This document shows, in pieces, positions 7,246-16,214 of a stretch of 64,000 nt of DNA; position 1 is the stretch's first letter; every line of letters begins with the position of its first letter. This stretch comes from Paenibacillus sp. GTDB taxonomy: Bacteria > Bacillota > Bacilli > Paenibacillales > Paenibacillaceae. The stretch spans positions 62,001 through 126,000 of the forward strand of contig JAILZT010000002.1 of assembly GCA_023512345.1 (NCBI GenBank), written 5' to 3'. A model generated the notes under the pieces. It worked only from the letters and a program-made list of their open reading frames with translations, made no database searches and was not told where the DNA came from. A program made the translations under genes and the position numbers.

Positions 7246-8788
7246 TGTACTGATTGTGGATGATGAGTTCTCTATCCGGCAAGGGCTCGCCACCCTGATT
7301 GATTGGAACAGTTATGGCTACCAGGTTGTAGATACGGCTGCCAATGCCATTGAAGCTAAGGAAAAATATGAACTCCACTCCCCTGACCTAATGATCGTTG
7401 ATATCCGGATGCCCGGTAAAAATGGTTTGGAGTTAATTGAAGAATTACGTGCGGTGGGTTCAGAGATTCACATTATCATCCTAAGCGGGTATGCAGACTT
7501 TAGCTATGCCAAACGAGCATTAACCTTAGGGATTGATGGTTATTTATTAAAACCTGTGGACGAGGACGAATTAATTCTATATCTGGTGAAGCTGGCCGAA
7601 GATTTGAAGGAAAAAAGCAGCTATCAAAAAAACGTTGAAGTGCTGGAATGGAGCAAGGACCGCCTGATTCATTCCGTTCTTATGGACAGCACCCTACTGA
7701 AAAAGTCTAACCTGGAGCCTGAACTCACTGAATCCGGACTGTTTTGGAAGTCATATGAAGTGGTTTTGATTCGGTTAATTCCCCAGGAGCTCATGGATAA
7801 TGGGCAAGCGACAGACATTAAAGAAAGTCTTATCAAGAAAATAGAGGAAACAGACAGCGGGTATATTTTTTCAATAGAATCGTACTTGGGAGTGCTTATA
7901 AAACCTACGTATCAGATGGAGCTAGCCCGTAAAGTACTGTATCAAAATGTTGCGGATGCTGTCTCCGAGTATGGCCTCCAATTTATTATAGCTGCTGGTG
8001 ATCGAGTAGACAGTTTTGATCAGCTCTCTGCTTCCTATAATACCGCCCTTGCTCGGATCAAGGATTATTTCTTCTTTGACGAGGCCTACATTATTACTTC
8101 TGAATCTATAAATCTAAAAAAAATGTATCCAAAAGGCTCTAGTAATGTGGATACCGTGCTGGATTTGATATCTGATCGAATCTATCTGGCTATGGATATT
8201 GGAAATACGAATCTATTGGACTCCCTTATTACAGAAGCAATACAGATCATGGTGTCTGCTGAATTATCCGAAATGACTATACGATCTCGAATGTCCAGAC
8301 TTGTAGCCTATGTATTAAATAAATTATCTATCCAGTATCCTAAGATGGCGTTTAACCAAAATATTTTGGGAGAACAGTTGCAGCGATTCTACGAGCATTC
8401 AACTCTTCCTGTATTACAGCGATATACAATTCAGATTTTAAACCTATATGCCAAAGATATTACCCATGATGACATGGAACAGCTAATTCATAAAATGACC
8501 GACTTGATTCACAGGAACTATTACGAGAATTTAAAGCTGGAAGTCCTAGCCGATGTGTTCAATTACAATAGTGCGTACTTAGGCAAGCTGTTCAAAGGCA
8601 TTACTGGAGATTCTTTTAATACCTATTTAGATAAAGTACGGATGAACAAAGCTAAGGAAAAGCTTGATAATGGGGTTAAGATCCACCAGGCTGCTAAAGA
8701 TGTTGGCATTTCTGATGTAGATTACTTCCGTGAGAAGTTTAAAAAATACGAGGGGATCTCCCCTTCAGTATATAGAAAAAGTAAATAG
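7238..8788 (+). CDS. YesN-type response regulator, receiver plus AraC HTH
   Basis: A 516-residue regulator. Receiver at residues 1-120 with acidic pair D8-D9, phospho-acceptor D55 (IVDIRMPG), S83 and K105 (LLKPVDE). A long central segment of about 280 residues is typical of YesN proteins. AraC-family DNA-binding domain at about 415-516 (two HTHs; NSAYLGKLFKGITGDSFNTY and the closing DVGISDVDYFREKFKKYEG, PSVYRK). I chose TTG 7238 because AAGGAG ends 8 bases before it; a GTG at 7229 lies within that site. The start overlaps the kinase stop, implying translational coupling. It likely activates the downstream ABC sugar transporter, consistent with its position. Confidence 0.9.
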   Translation: MYSVLIVDDEFSIRQGLATLIDWNSYGYQVVDTAANAIEAKEKYELHSPDLMIVDIRMPGKNGLELIEELRAVGSEIHIIILSGYADFSYAKRALTLGIDGYLLKPVDEDELILYLVKLAEDLKEKSSYQKNVEVLEWSKDRLIHSVLMDSTLLKKSNLEPELTESGLFWKSYEVVLIRLIPQELMDNGQATDIKESLIKKIEETDSGYIFSIESYLGVLIKPTYQMELARKVLYQNVADAVSEYGLQFIIAAGDRVDSFDQLSASYNTALARIKDYFFFDEAYIITSESINLKKMYPKGSSNVDTVLDLISDRIYLAMDIGNTNLLDSLITEAIQIMVSAELSEMTIRSRMSRLVAYVLNKLSIQYPKMAFNQNILGEQLQRFYEHSTLPVLQRYTIQILNLYAKDITHDDMEQLIHKMTDLIHRNYYENLKLEVLADVFNYNSAYLGKLFKGITGDSFNTYLDKVRMNKAKEKLDNGVKIHQAAKDVGISDVDYFREKFKKYEGISPSVYRKSK

Positions 8789-8808
8789 TCATCTACGTCT
8801 ACTGGAAT

Positions 8809-8829
8809 GCACCTAACGGTGCTTTTTTT
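8809..8829 (+). terminator. Short intrinsic terminator after the response regulator
   Basis: GCACC-TAAC-GGTGC hairpin (8809-8822) followed by seven T. The short stem suggests only partial termination between the two-component genes and the transporter genes. Confidence 0.6.
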
Positions 8830-8840
8830 CTGTTAGTTTC

Positions 8841-8854
8841 TGAAAGCGCTTACG
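8841..8854 (+). promoter_or_regulatory. Near-consensus cre site upstream of the sugar transporter
   Basis: TGAAAGCGCTTACG differs from the cre consensus TGWAANCGNTNWCA only at the last base. It lies 98 bases before the first permease gene. An inverted repeat CACCCT/AGGGTG (8869-8899) lies between the cre and the gene. I could not assign a convincing -35/-10 here, as expected for an activator-dependent AraC-type promoter. Confidence 0.6.
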
Positions 8855-8951
8855 TAAATAACAAATTGCACCCTGTTTTTTATAGAAAATCCTAGGGTGT
8901 TTTCAGAACTCCTTTTATTTTATGATTAGCTTATATAGGAGGCGAGAAGTA

Positions 8952-9908
8952 ATGAAAGCGATTACCAATAAGGTTCAACTGGAGCCTAAAGTAAAGAAAG
9001 CCAACTTTTGGTCAATCTTCGCGCAACAAAAGTACCTCTATATGATGGCGTTTCCCTTCGTAGCTTGGGCCTTTGTTTTTAGTTACTTGCCCTTATGGGG
9101 ATGGACCATGGCTTTTCAGAAGTACCAACCGGGTAAATCGTTTTTTGATCAAAAGTGGGTCGGTTTAAAATACTTCAAGGAACTCTTCCAGGATGATCAA
9201 TTTTATAATGCTCTACGCAATACGTTAGGCATGAGCTTGATGGGATTGCTTGCCGGATTTGTAGTCCCTATAGTCTTTGCGATTCTCCTCAATGAAGTTA
9301 GATTGCAGTTTCTGAAACGTTTTGTACAGACCGTATCTTATCTGCCTCACTTTGTATCATGGGTGGTTGCGGCGGGTATCATCACCAAGATGTTATCCAC
9401 GGATAATGGGGCCGTCAACGATATTTTAATGAGTCTTCACATTATAAGCGAGCCTATCCAATTCATGGCTAAAGGGAATTTATTCTGGGGGATTGTTACT
9501 GCCTCAGATGTTTGGAAGGAAACCGGATGGAATACAATCATTTACTTGGCTGCTATTTCAGGGATTGGACCAGAGTTGTATGAGGCTGCTAAAGTAGATG
9601 GCGCAAGCCGTTTGCAGCAGGTACGTAATGTGACACTGCCGGGCATACGAACCACGATTGTTATCCTGTTAATCATCTCTATTGGACATTTGATCAGTAT
9701 AGGCTTCGAAAAGCAATTCTTATTGGGCAATAACTTAGTTCGTGATTATTCTCAGACATTGGATTTATATGCACTTAATTATGGACTGGGTATGGGAAGG
9801 TTCTCCTATGGTACTGCCATCAATATCTTCAATTCTGTGGTCAGTGTAATTCTATTGTTCGTTGCCAATGGTATTTTCAAGAAAATAACTAAAGAAAGTA
9901 TCATATAA
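8952..9908 (+). CDS. lplB: ABC sugar transporter permease, LplB family
   Basis: A 318-residue MalF/UgpA-like permease with six spans. Start ATG 8952, with AGGAGG at 8938-8943; an in-frame ATG at 8922 lacks a ribosome site. The cytoplasmic EAA loop is clear: YEAAKVDGASRLQQVRNVTLPG (around residue 205), which contacts the ATPase. It pairs with the next permease and the lipoprotein. No ATPase gene is present, as usual for this family, in which a shared MsmX-like ATPase is supplied from elsewhere. Such systems in Paenibacillus take up oligosaccharides from plant polymers. The exact sugar cannot be told. The symbol reflects family, not proven orthology. Confidence 0.85.
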   Translation: MKAITNKVQLEPKVKKANFWSIFAQQKYLYMMAFPFVAWAFVFSYLPLWGWTMAFQKYQPGKSFFDQKWVGLKYFKELFQDDQFYNALRNTLGMSLMGLLAGFVVPIVFAILLNEVRLQFLKRFVQTVSYLPHFVSWVVAAGIITKMLSTDNGAVNDILMSLHIISEPIQFMAKGNLFWGIVTASDVWKETGWNTIIYLAAISGIGPELYEAAKVDGASRLQQVRNVTLPGIRTTIVILLIISIGHLISIGFEKQFLLGNNLVRDYSQTLDLYALNYGLGMGRFSYGTAINIFNSVVSVILLFVANGIFKKITKESII

Positions 9909-9919
9909 GGAGTGTCTCT

Positions 9920-10822
9920 ATGATAACTAAAAAGTTTGCCGACACGCCTTGGTCGGACCACATTTTTGATATTGTTGTCTATTTCGCCATTACATTAGTC
10001 ACTGTAGCCACCCTCTATCCCTTTCTTAATGTGCTTGCCATCTCTTTCAATGATTCCACGGACAGTGTAAAGGGGGGCATTACCATCTTCCCTCGGGTCT
10101 TCACCTTTAAGAACTACGAAACTATATTCGCCTACTCCGGTTTGATGACGGGACTTAAAATATCAATTGCCCGTACGATTATCGGTACACTTCTCGGCCT
10201 TCTAAGTGCTTCCATGCTCGCCTTTACGCTAAGTAGGGTTGACTTTCAGGCTAGAAAGTTTGTTTCTACCTTCCTTGCACTTACAATGTACGTCTCGGGA
10301 GGCTTGATTCCCTTCTATATCTTAATTAAAAACCTGGATATGATCGGAACCTTCGGGGTATATGTTCTCCCCAGCTTAGTAAGCGCCTTCAATGTATTTA
10401 TCATCCGTTCCTTCATTGACGGTCTTCCATACGCACTTCAGGAATCAGCCAAATTGGATGGTGCCAATGACTTCACGATTTATTGGAGGGTTATTCTACC
10501 GCTTACCAAGCCAGCTTTGGCCACGATCGCTCTTTTCCTGGCAGTTGGACAGTGGAACGCTTGGTTTGATACTTATCTGTTCAATGGCTCCAAGGATTAT
10601 TTAACCACCTTGCAATTTGAATTGATGAAAGTTATCCAGAGTACTACAACTAATGCAGAAAGCTTCCGAGGCAGGAATATGACACAGGTCATGGCCCAAA
10701 TCTCTCCAGAGTCCGTAAAAATGGCCATCACGATTGTCGTCACCGTTCCTATTCTAATTGTCTACCCGTTCCTTCAGCGCTACTTCATCAAAGGCATGAC
10801 ACTTGGTGCAGTAAAAAGTTAG
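9920..10822 (+). CDS. lplC: ABC sugar transporter permease, LplC family
   Basis: A 300-residue MalG-type permease with six spans, starting 11 bases after the previous gene at ATG 9920 behind AAGGAG. The EAA loop reads LQESAKLDGANDFTIYWRVILP near residue 175 (longer motif shortened here to its key part, ESAKLDGANDF). The first periplasmic loop after span 1 has the NDSTD / GGITIFPR pattern of this family. It forms the translocation pore with the LplB-type subunit. Confidence 0.88.
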   Translation: MITKKFADTPWSDHIFDIVVYFAITLVTVATLYPFLNVLAISFNDSTDSVKGGITIFPRVFTFKNYETIFAYSGLMTGLKISIARTIIGTLLGLLSASMLAFTLSRVDFQARKFVSTFLALTMYVSGGLIPFYILIKNLDMIGTFGVYVLPSLVSAFNVFIIRSFIDGLPYALQESAKLDGANDFTIYWRVILPLTKPALATIALFLAVGQWNAWFDTYLFNGSKDYLTTLQFELMKVIQSTTTNAESFRGRNMTQVMAQISPESVKMAITIVVTVPILIVYPFLQRYFIKGMTLGAVKS

Positions 10823-10897
10823 TATCATTCACCGGTATTCGCAGGGTTTCCTGTTTATACAATATAAGCTTTTTAAATAAAGGGAGGGTTTATAATA

Positions 10898-12637
10898 ATG
10901 ACAAGAAAGAAATCAAAGCCGTACGTTGTTCTTATGGTGTCGACTTTGCTCCTAAGTTTGGCAGCAGGTTGCAGCTCCAACAACAATACGAAAAATAATG
11001 AGGCTGCGCCCAACAACACCAAGACTAATACTACTAATACAGCTGAAGCAACCACTGCTCCCGAAGATTTATCACCCATCAAATTCTCCTTCTTCGCTGA
11101 AGACCCTAACCCGAACTGGAATAATATGAATGATGAAGTCAGTAAAGTAATTACTGAAAAAACGGGTGTAACCCTTGATGCTGAATTTGCAGTCGGTGAC
11201 CCTGCACAGAAGGTTGCCTTGATCGCAGCTAGTGGTGAATATCCTGATATTATCTCAGCAAAAGGCGATATCGGTAAACTGGTGGATGCCGGTGCTGTAA
11301 TTGACCTAACAGAGTTAATTGAAGAGCATGCCCCTAACATTAAAAGAGTGCTCGGTGAAAATCTAGCCCGGGCTAGATATACCAACGAAGACCCTTCCAT
11401 TTACGCTATCCCTACTTGGGCTGCTGTAAATGAGCAAAAATTTGTAGCAGGCGGCGGCTTTGAATTACAACACCGCGTATTAAAAGAAGCTGGCTATCCT
11501 GAAATCCGCACCGTACAAGATTATGAGAACGTAATCAAAGCCTATCTGGAAAAACATCCTACCGATGAAAATGGAAATAAAAATATCGGTGTTTCCTTGA
11601 ACGCTGATGACTGGCACATGTATATCTCTGTAACGAACCCGGCCGTTGCAACAACAGGCGGTTCTGATGATGGTGAATATTTCATTAATCAAGAAACACA
11701 TGAAGCAACGTACCACTTCCGTCGTCCTGAAGAGAAAGAATACTTCCGCTGGTTGAACCATATGAACGATATCGGTTTGCTGGATAAAGAAAGCTTTGTT
11801 CAAAAATATGATCAATACAAAGCAAAAGTAGCTACAGGCCGAGTTCTCGGACTTATTGATCAGGATTGGGATTATAATGACGCTCAACAGGTTCTGAAAA
11901 CTGCAGGTAAATTTGATCAAACTTATGGACACTACCCTGTAACTATGTCCAAAGATATTAAGGAAGCAAGTTTCTGGCCTACAGGCTTCATGGGCGGTTA
12001 TGGTATCGCGATTTCCAGCACGAACCCGGATCCAGTACGTACCATCAAATTCTTGGACTTCCTTGCATCCGATGAAGGTCAAATCCTGAATAACTGGGGT
12101 GTTGAAGGCAAACATTACAACGTAGTAGATGGCAAACGTGTAGTCCCTGCTGATGTCCAAGAACGTATTAACACCGATAACACAGCATTCACAAAAGAAA
12201 CAGGTATCGGCTTCTACTGGAACATGATGGTGCATTATGGTGATGGTGCAAAAGATGCAACAGGTAATTACTATACTAAGAACTTCCCTGAACAGCTTGT
12301 AGTAGGTTACAGCGATGCAGAAAAAGAAACATTGGCTGCTTACAAAGCTACGATCTGGAAGGATCTATTCCCGAAAGAAGAAGAATTTAAAGAAAAAGCT
12401 TACGGCGCTGCATGGAATATCTCCATTCCTGGTGAAGATGAAGTCTCCATTCTGGGTAACAAAATGAAAGATATTACTTGGAAACGCATTCCAGAAGCAA
12501 TCTTAGCTAAACCAGCTGATTTCGATAAGATCTGGGATGCTTACATGGCTGATCTGGAAAAAGCCGGCGTAGAAAAAATGGAAAAAGGCTATACCAAATA
12601 TGTTCAAGACCGCGTGAAGTTGTGGAGTGGTCAATAA
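10898..12637 (+). CDS. ABC transporter extracellular solute-binding lipoprotein (LplA-like)
   Basis: A 579-residue lipoprotein. Signal peptide with lipobox LSLAAG-C (Cys25), then an Asn/Thr-rich linker (about residues 26-55), then a large periplasmic-binding fold of the family-1 carbohydrate type typical of Paenibacillus Lpl/YtcQ proteins (usual length 500-580). Conserved-looking features are PNWNNMNDEVSKVITEKTG at the start of the fold and the W-rich ligand region (FWPTGFMGGYGIAIS). GGGAGG ribosome site at 10882-10887. The gene ends the operon before a strong terminator. Codon usage looks more biased than in its neighbours, fitting high expression. Substrate probably an oligosaccharide; identity not readable. 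Confidence 0.88.
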   Translation: MTRKKSKPYVVLMVSTLLLSLAAGCSSNNNTKNNEAAPNNTKTNTTNTAEATTAPEDLSPIKFSFFAEDPNPNWNNMNDEVSKVITEKTGVTLDAEFAVGDPAQKVALIAASGEYPDIISAKGDIGKLVDAGAVIDLTELIEEHAPNIKRVLGENLARARYTNEDPSIYAIPTWAAVNEQKFVAGGGFELQHRVLKEAGYPEIRTVQDYENVIKAYLEKHPTDENGNKNIGVSLNADDWHMYISVTNPAVATTGGSDDGEYFINQETHEATYHFRRPEEKEYFRWLNHMNDIGLLDKESFVQKYDQYKAKVATGRVLGLIDQDWDYNDAQQVLKTAGKFDQTYGHYPVTMSKDIKEASFWPTGFMGGYGIAISSTNPDPVRTIKFLDFLASDEGQILNNWGVEGKHYNVVDGKRVVPADVQERINTDNTAFTKETGIGFYWNMMVHYGDGAKDATGNYYTKNFPEQLVVGYSDAEKETLAAYKATIWKDLFPKEEEFKEKAYGAAWNISIPGEDEVSILGNKMKDITWKRIPEAILAKPADFDKIWDAYMADLEKAGVEKMEKGYTKYVQDRVKLWSGQ

Positions 12638-12646
12638 CAATTAAAG

Positions 12647-12684
12647 AAACCCTTCCTCGATCTTTTCGAGGAAGGGTTTTCTGT
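12647..12684 (+). terminator. Intrinsic terminator of the sugar transporter operon
   Basis: 14-bp perfect stem, AAACCCTTCCTCGA (12647-12660) with its complement at 12666-12679, a 5-base loop and T-rich tail (TTTTCTGTTTT). Confidence 0.92.
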
Positions 12685-12686
12685 TT

Positions 12687-12759
12687 TAATAGATGTATTT
12701 TATACACTTATTTCTAGCTCTTGGTGCTCGGATGTATGGATAGATGTACTTTATGCAAC
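12687..12759. repeat. Short imperfect direct repeat in a gene-free stretch
   Basis: TAATAGATGTATTTTATAC at 12687-12705 and a similar GATAGATGTACTTTATGC at 12739-12756. The stretch 12685-12882 between two facing terminators otherwise holds nothing I can assign. Confidence 0.3.
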
Positions 12760-12882
12760 TATATATATTGATACCCAACTGGGGAGATGCTTCTACTCTC
12801 ATACACAAACTTCTTGACGCTACATTTCTGTCCTTCCCATGACCTGCAAGCACTGATTTGGTGTTTAACCTAAAAAATACAT

Positions 12883-12929
12883 AAAAAAGGCGAATTCTCA
12901 TTCCGAATGGGAAGGAATTCGCCTTTTTT
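12883..12929 (-). terminator. Terminator of the RND exporter gene (usable on both strands)
   Basis: AAAAAAGGCGAATTC (12883-12897) pairs with GAATTCGCCTTTTTT (12915-12929). The flanking A and T runs allow termination from either side of this convergent junction. Confidence 0.9.
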
Positions 12930-12932
12930 ATC

Positions 12933-15900
12933 TTATAGAACTTGGGTTGGAGCTTGGGTTGAGGTCTTTTTGACCTCTCTACGTTCTTTAGCCGATTTAC
13001 GGAAGTAAAATAATTCGTAGATGGCTGGAACTACTATTAGCGTTAGTGCCGTTGCGGCAGTTAAACCACCGATTACTACGATTGCCAGACTTTGTGAGAC
13101 AATACTGCCTTGCTCTGGATTTCCGAACAGCAGCGGCAGCATGGCGCAAATCGTGGCAATGGCTGTCATCAGAATTGGACGCATCCGCGTTCCTGCTGCT
13201 TCGAGTATGGCTTCGCGGATACTCATATGCTCTTCGTTTTGCTTAATCCGATCAATGAGCACAATGGCATTCGTGACTACAATCCCAATGAGCATAAGTG
13301 CTCCGAACATCGCCGTGAAATCCGGGGTCACACCAGACACGATAAGCCCAATGATCGCTCCAATAGCAGCAAGCGGCAAGGAGAACATAATGGCAAGTGG
13401 AGCGCGAAGCGTTTTAAAGGTCAATACCATAATCAAGTAAACTAACCCAATGGATATTAAAGCTGTCATCCCCAGGTCGCTGAAATCGCCGGACTGATCT
13501 ACAGAAGCTCCACCAGCAAATAGAGTAACTCCCTCCGGAAGTGTAACACTATCCGTTTCTTTTTTAATATCCGCACCAATCTTAGATACTTTCTTCGGAT
13601 CTACTTCAGCAGTGATGCGTACATAGGGCTTTCCGTCTTTGTGATACAGCATGGCAGGTTCATTCCGAACCTCGAGTGTTGCTAATTGAGACAATGGTTG
13701 CGGACCGGCTGCGGTCATAATGATAATATTCTTTAAATCCTGCTGGGATTTCGGTTGGACAACAGGTTCCAGTACTACTCCGGCTTGAGAACCGTCCAGA
13801 TCCATCTGTCCAAGCGGAATCGGGTTCAGCATCGCACCCAGCTGCATGGAAATTTCTTGTGCGTTGACCTGCGCCGGATCAACCTTGAAGGAGAATACCG
13901 GCTTTGTATCTTCCATGTTGCTGCTTATTTTTTGGATCCCGTCTACAGTTTTTACTTTAGAGGCCACTTCTCCAGCGACTTTTGTAATCGCAGTGAGATC
14001 ATTCCCCACGATATCAATATATTCACTTGTAGAGGTTGAACCCATCATACTGCCGGCATTTGCCGTCAGTGTGGCTCCAGTGTAAGAAGCTCCAGCCTCT
14101 CGAACATAGTCAATGAACGCCTGTGCATCCGCGTCTTCTTTCATCATAACAATGAAATCTACCTGAGTCAGCGCCGACACATTGCCCCATTTCGCCGAAT
14201 CCGTACTGTTACCGGATTGCATGATGACCGTTTCCGCTTGCGGTTGCTTCATCAATTCCTGCTCCAACTGCTTACCCTTTTCTATTACTTCTGTAACTGG
14301 AACATCATTTGGATATTTTAATTGAATCGATACATTACTGGCATCCGAAGCATCCAGTGCGGCTTTTGGCATCGAGATGTAGGCAGCAATGGACCCAACC
14401 AGAAGGATTAGCCCCAGTGATAGAGTTACCCATTTATGATACAGGTTCCATTCCAAGAATTTTGTGAAGCGTTTTGACGGTGCATGCTCTTTCATAGTTG
14501 TGCTGCGCAGCATCCATGAACTTAACAAAGGCACTACGGTTAAAGCTACCACCAGTGAGGTCAACAAGGAGTAGGTTACCGTTAAGGCGAATGGCAGCAG
14601 GAAGGCTTGTAAACCTCCGCGCAGCAGACCCATAGGCAAGAATACAGCAACGGTTGCAATCGTTGAGGTAGTAATCGCTCTTGCCACTTCTTTGGTCGCA
14701 CTGATAATCATATCGCGAGAGAAGGTCTCTTTCTGCATTCTACGGTAGATATTCTCTATAACCACAATGCTGTCGTCAACCAGACGACCCACGGCAACCG
14801 CAACACCTCCGAGCGTAATAATGTTCAAGGTTATACCGGATATGCTAAGTAAATATAACGTTACAGCTAACGACAACGGGATGGATACCGCCGTTACAAG
14901 CGTGGCCTTTACATTACGAAGGAATATCAGGATTACAATGGTTGCGAATAGCGCACCCAGCAAAACCTCACGCATCATGCTGTTAACCGAAGTTACCACC
15001 ATATCTGAGGTGCTGAATATTACGGCTGTCTCTGCATTCTTGACCGTTGTATTAATGGTTTTGACGGTTTCCTTTACCCCATTGCCCACATCCACTGCGT
15101 TAGCGTTGGCTTCTTTCGTAACAATGGCGAACAATACGTCTTTGCCGTTCGAACGGCTGATACTTTCTTGATCTTCATTCATTTGAACAGAAGCAATATC
15201 CTGCAGGACTACACCCTTAGACACAGAGAGCTTTTTCAAGGTGTCGATACTATCGATGCTGGAGACCAGGTTGATATTACCTGTTTGACCATCGATGGTC
15301 TGTTCCCCGATGGAAGCTGATACGTTACGGCCCTGAAGCAGACCCAGAACTTGCCCAGTAGCGACTCCCTTCGCAGCCATTAACTGCGGATCCAGCTTGA
15401 CCTTTACCTGAGGAGAAACTTTGCCGTATAAAGCGACATTCGATACCCCTTCAATCTTCTGGAACTCTGGGATGATCGTTTCTTCCGCCAGCTTAAGATT
15501 TTCTTTCGTCAACCCTTCATCGAACGAAAGCGTAAGCTCAGACACCGGAATCATAGAGGTGTTCAACTGAAGGACGAACGGCTTCATAACGCCTTGGGGG
15601 AACTGCAGCGAATCTACAGCCTGTTGTACCTCCTGAGCGGCATCCTTCATATTGGTTTTGGATTCAAAGTAAATATCCACCTTAGCATATCCATCCCCAG
15701 AAGTAGATAACAGCTCCTTTTTGCCTTTAACTGCAGATGCAACTGCTTCAATCGGCTTGGTTACGTTTGTTTCCATTGAATGTGCATCCTGTCCAGGTCC
15801 AAGCACCGTGACTGTAACTTGAGGATTATCCGCCTCAGGCATGAACTCCATTGGCAGTGTGGTGTAACTCATTATTCCTACCACAAGCGCCATAACAACC

Positions 15901-15953
15901 AAGAGTCCCAGTGCCCCCTTGTTATTAAATGACCATTTCGTTAACCATGTCAT
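12933..15953 (-). CDS. swrC: RND-family efflux transporter, SwrC/YerP-like
   Basis: A 1,006-residue AcrB-type (HAE1) permease of near-standard length for Gram-positive members (about 1,030-1,065). It shows the two-fold architecture: span 1 at residues 15-30, large loop 1 (to about 320), spans 2-6 (about 325-480), large loop 2 (about 540-820), then five more spans. The proton-relay acidic pair is in span 4 (VGRLVDDSIVVIENI). It ends in a basic tail. Start ATG 15953 with AAGGGG. There is no adjacent membrane-fusion or outer-membrane partner, as expected for the single-gene SwrC type, which in B. subtilis exports surfactin and aids swarming. The substrate here is an inference from family only. 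Confidence 0.85.
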   Translation of the reverse strand: MTWLTKWSFNNKGALGLLVVMALVVGIMSYTTLPMEFMPEADNPQVTVTVLGPGQDAHSMETNVTKPIEAVASAVKGKKELLSTSGDGYAKVDIYFESKTNMKDAAQEVQQAVDSLQFPQGVMKPFVLQLNTSMIPVSELTLSFDEGLTKENLKLAEETIIPEFQKIEGVSNVALYGKVSPQVKVKLDPQLMAAKGVATGQVLGLLQGRNVSASIGEQTIDGQTGNINLVSSIDSIDTLKKLSVSKGVVLQDIASVQMNEDQESISRSNGKDVLFAIVTKEANANAVDVGNGVKETVKTINTTVKNAETAVIFSTSDMVVTSVNSMMREVLLGALFATIVILIFLRNVKATLVTAVSIPLSLAVTLYLLSISGITLNIITLGGVAVAVGRLVDDSIVVIENIYRRMQKETFSRDMIISATKEVARAITTSTIATVAVFLPMGLLRGGLQAFLLPFALTVTYSLLTSLVVALTVVPLLSSWMLRSTTMKEHAPSKRFTKFLEWNLYHKWVTLSLGLILLVGSIAAYISMPKAALDASDASNVSIQLKYPNDVPVTEVIEKGKQLEQELMKQPQAETVIMQSGNSTDSAKWGNVSALTQVDFIVMMKEDADAQAFIDYVREAGASYTGATLTANAGSMMGSTSTSEYIDIVGNDLTAITKVAGEVASKVKTVDGIQKISSNMEDTKPVFSFKVDPAQVNAQEISMQLGAMLNPIPLGQMDLDGSQAGVVLEPVVQPKSQQDLKNIIIMTAAGPQPLSQLATLEVRNEPAMLYHKDGKPYVRITAEVDPKKVSKIGADIKKETDSVTLPEGVTLFAGGASVDQSGDFSDLGMTALISIGLVYLIMVLTFKTLRAPLAIMFSLPLAAIGAIIGLIVSGVTPDFTAMFGALMLIGIVVTNAIVLIDRIKQNEEHMSIREAILEAAGTRMRPILMTAIATICAMLPLLFGNPEQGSIVSQSLAIVVIGGLTAATALTLIVVPAIYELFYFRKSAKERREVKKTSTQAPTQVL

Positions 15954-16136
15954 TTCTTTTTTCCCCTTCCACTCCGTTAAATTTCTTATTACTTTTGCAG
16001 GATTGTTAGATTATGTATGTTTTGCAAGCTCCTTGATATAGTTTAGGCTGTTTTAGCAAATGTCAAAACCGCCTGACGGCGGGTTTAGTACTCAGACCTA
16101 AGGCGGGGTTTTTCCCCTTCTCGGGATATAGAAAAG

Positions 16137-16155
16137 GCCGTCCCAAAGGGACGGC
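16137..16155 (-). terminator. Terminator of the antiporter gene
   Basis: GCCGTCCC-AAA-GGGACGGC perfect hairpin. On the minus strand the stem is followed by CTTTTCTATA. The region 15954-16136 also holds a GC-rich hairpin (about 16067-16086) next to TTGACA on the minus strand (16061-16066), a possible -35 for swrC without a convincing -10. Confidence 0.7.
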
Positions 16156-16214
16156 TCAGTATTCCATGCTATAACCCGAATTTTTATAAGGCTGAAGTGC
16201 TGTAACTCTTCTAA

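Noticed and set aside
11480..12235. 251-codon open frame antisense to the solute-binding lipoprotein gene
   Set aside because: Lies wholly inside a well-supported gene on the other strand, has Phe/Cys/Ile-rich shadow composition and no ribosome site.
16061..16086. Consensus TTGACA on the minus strand as the swrC promoter
   Set aside because: No acceptable -10 at 16-18 bp; nearest candidates (TAAACT, AACTAT) are poorly spaced, and a GC-rich hairpin abuts it.
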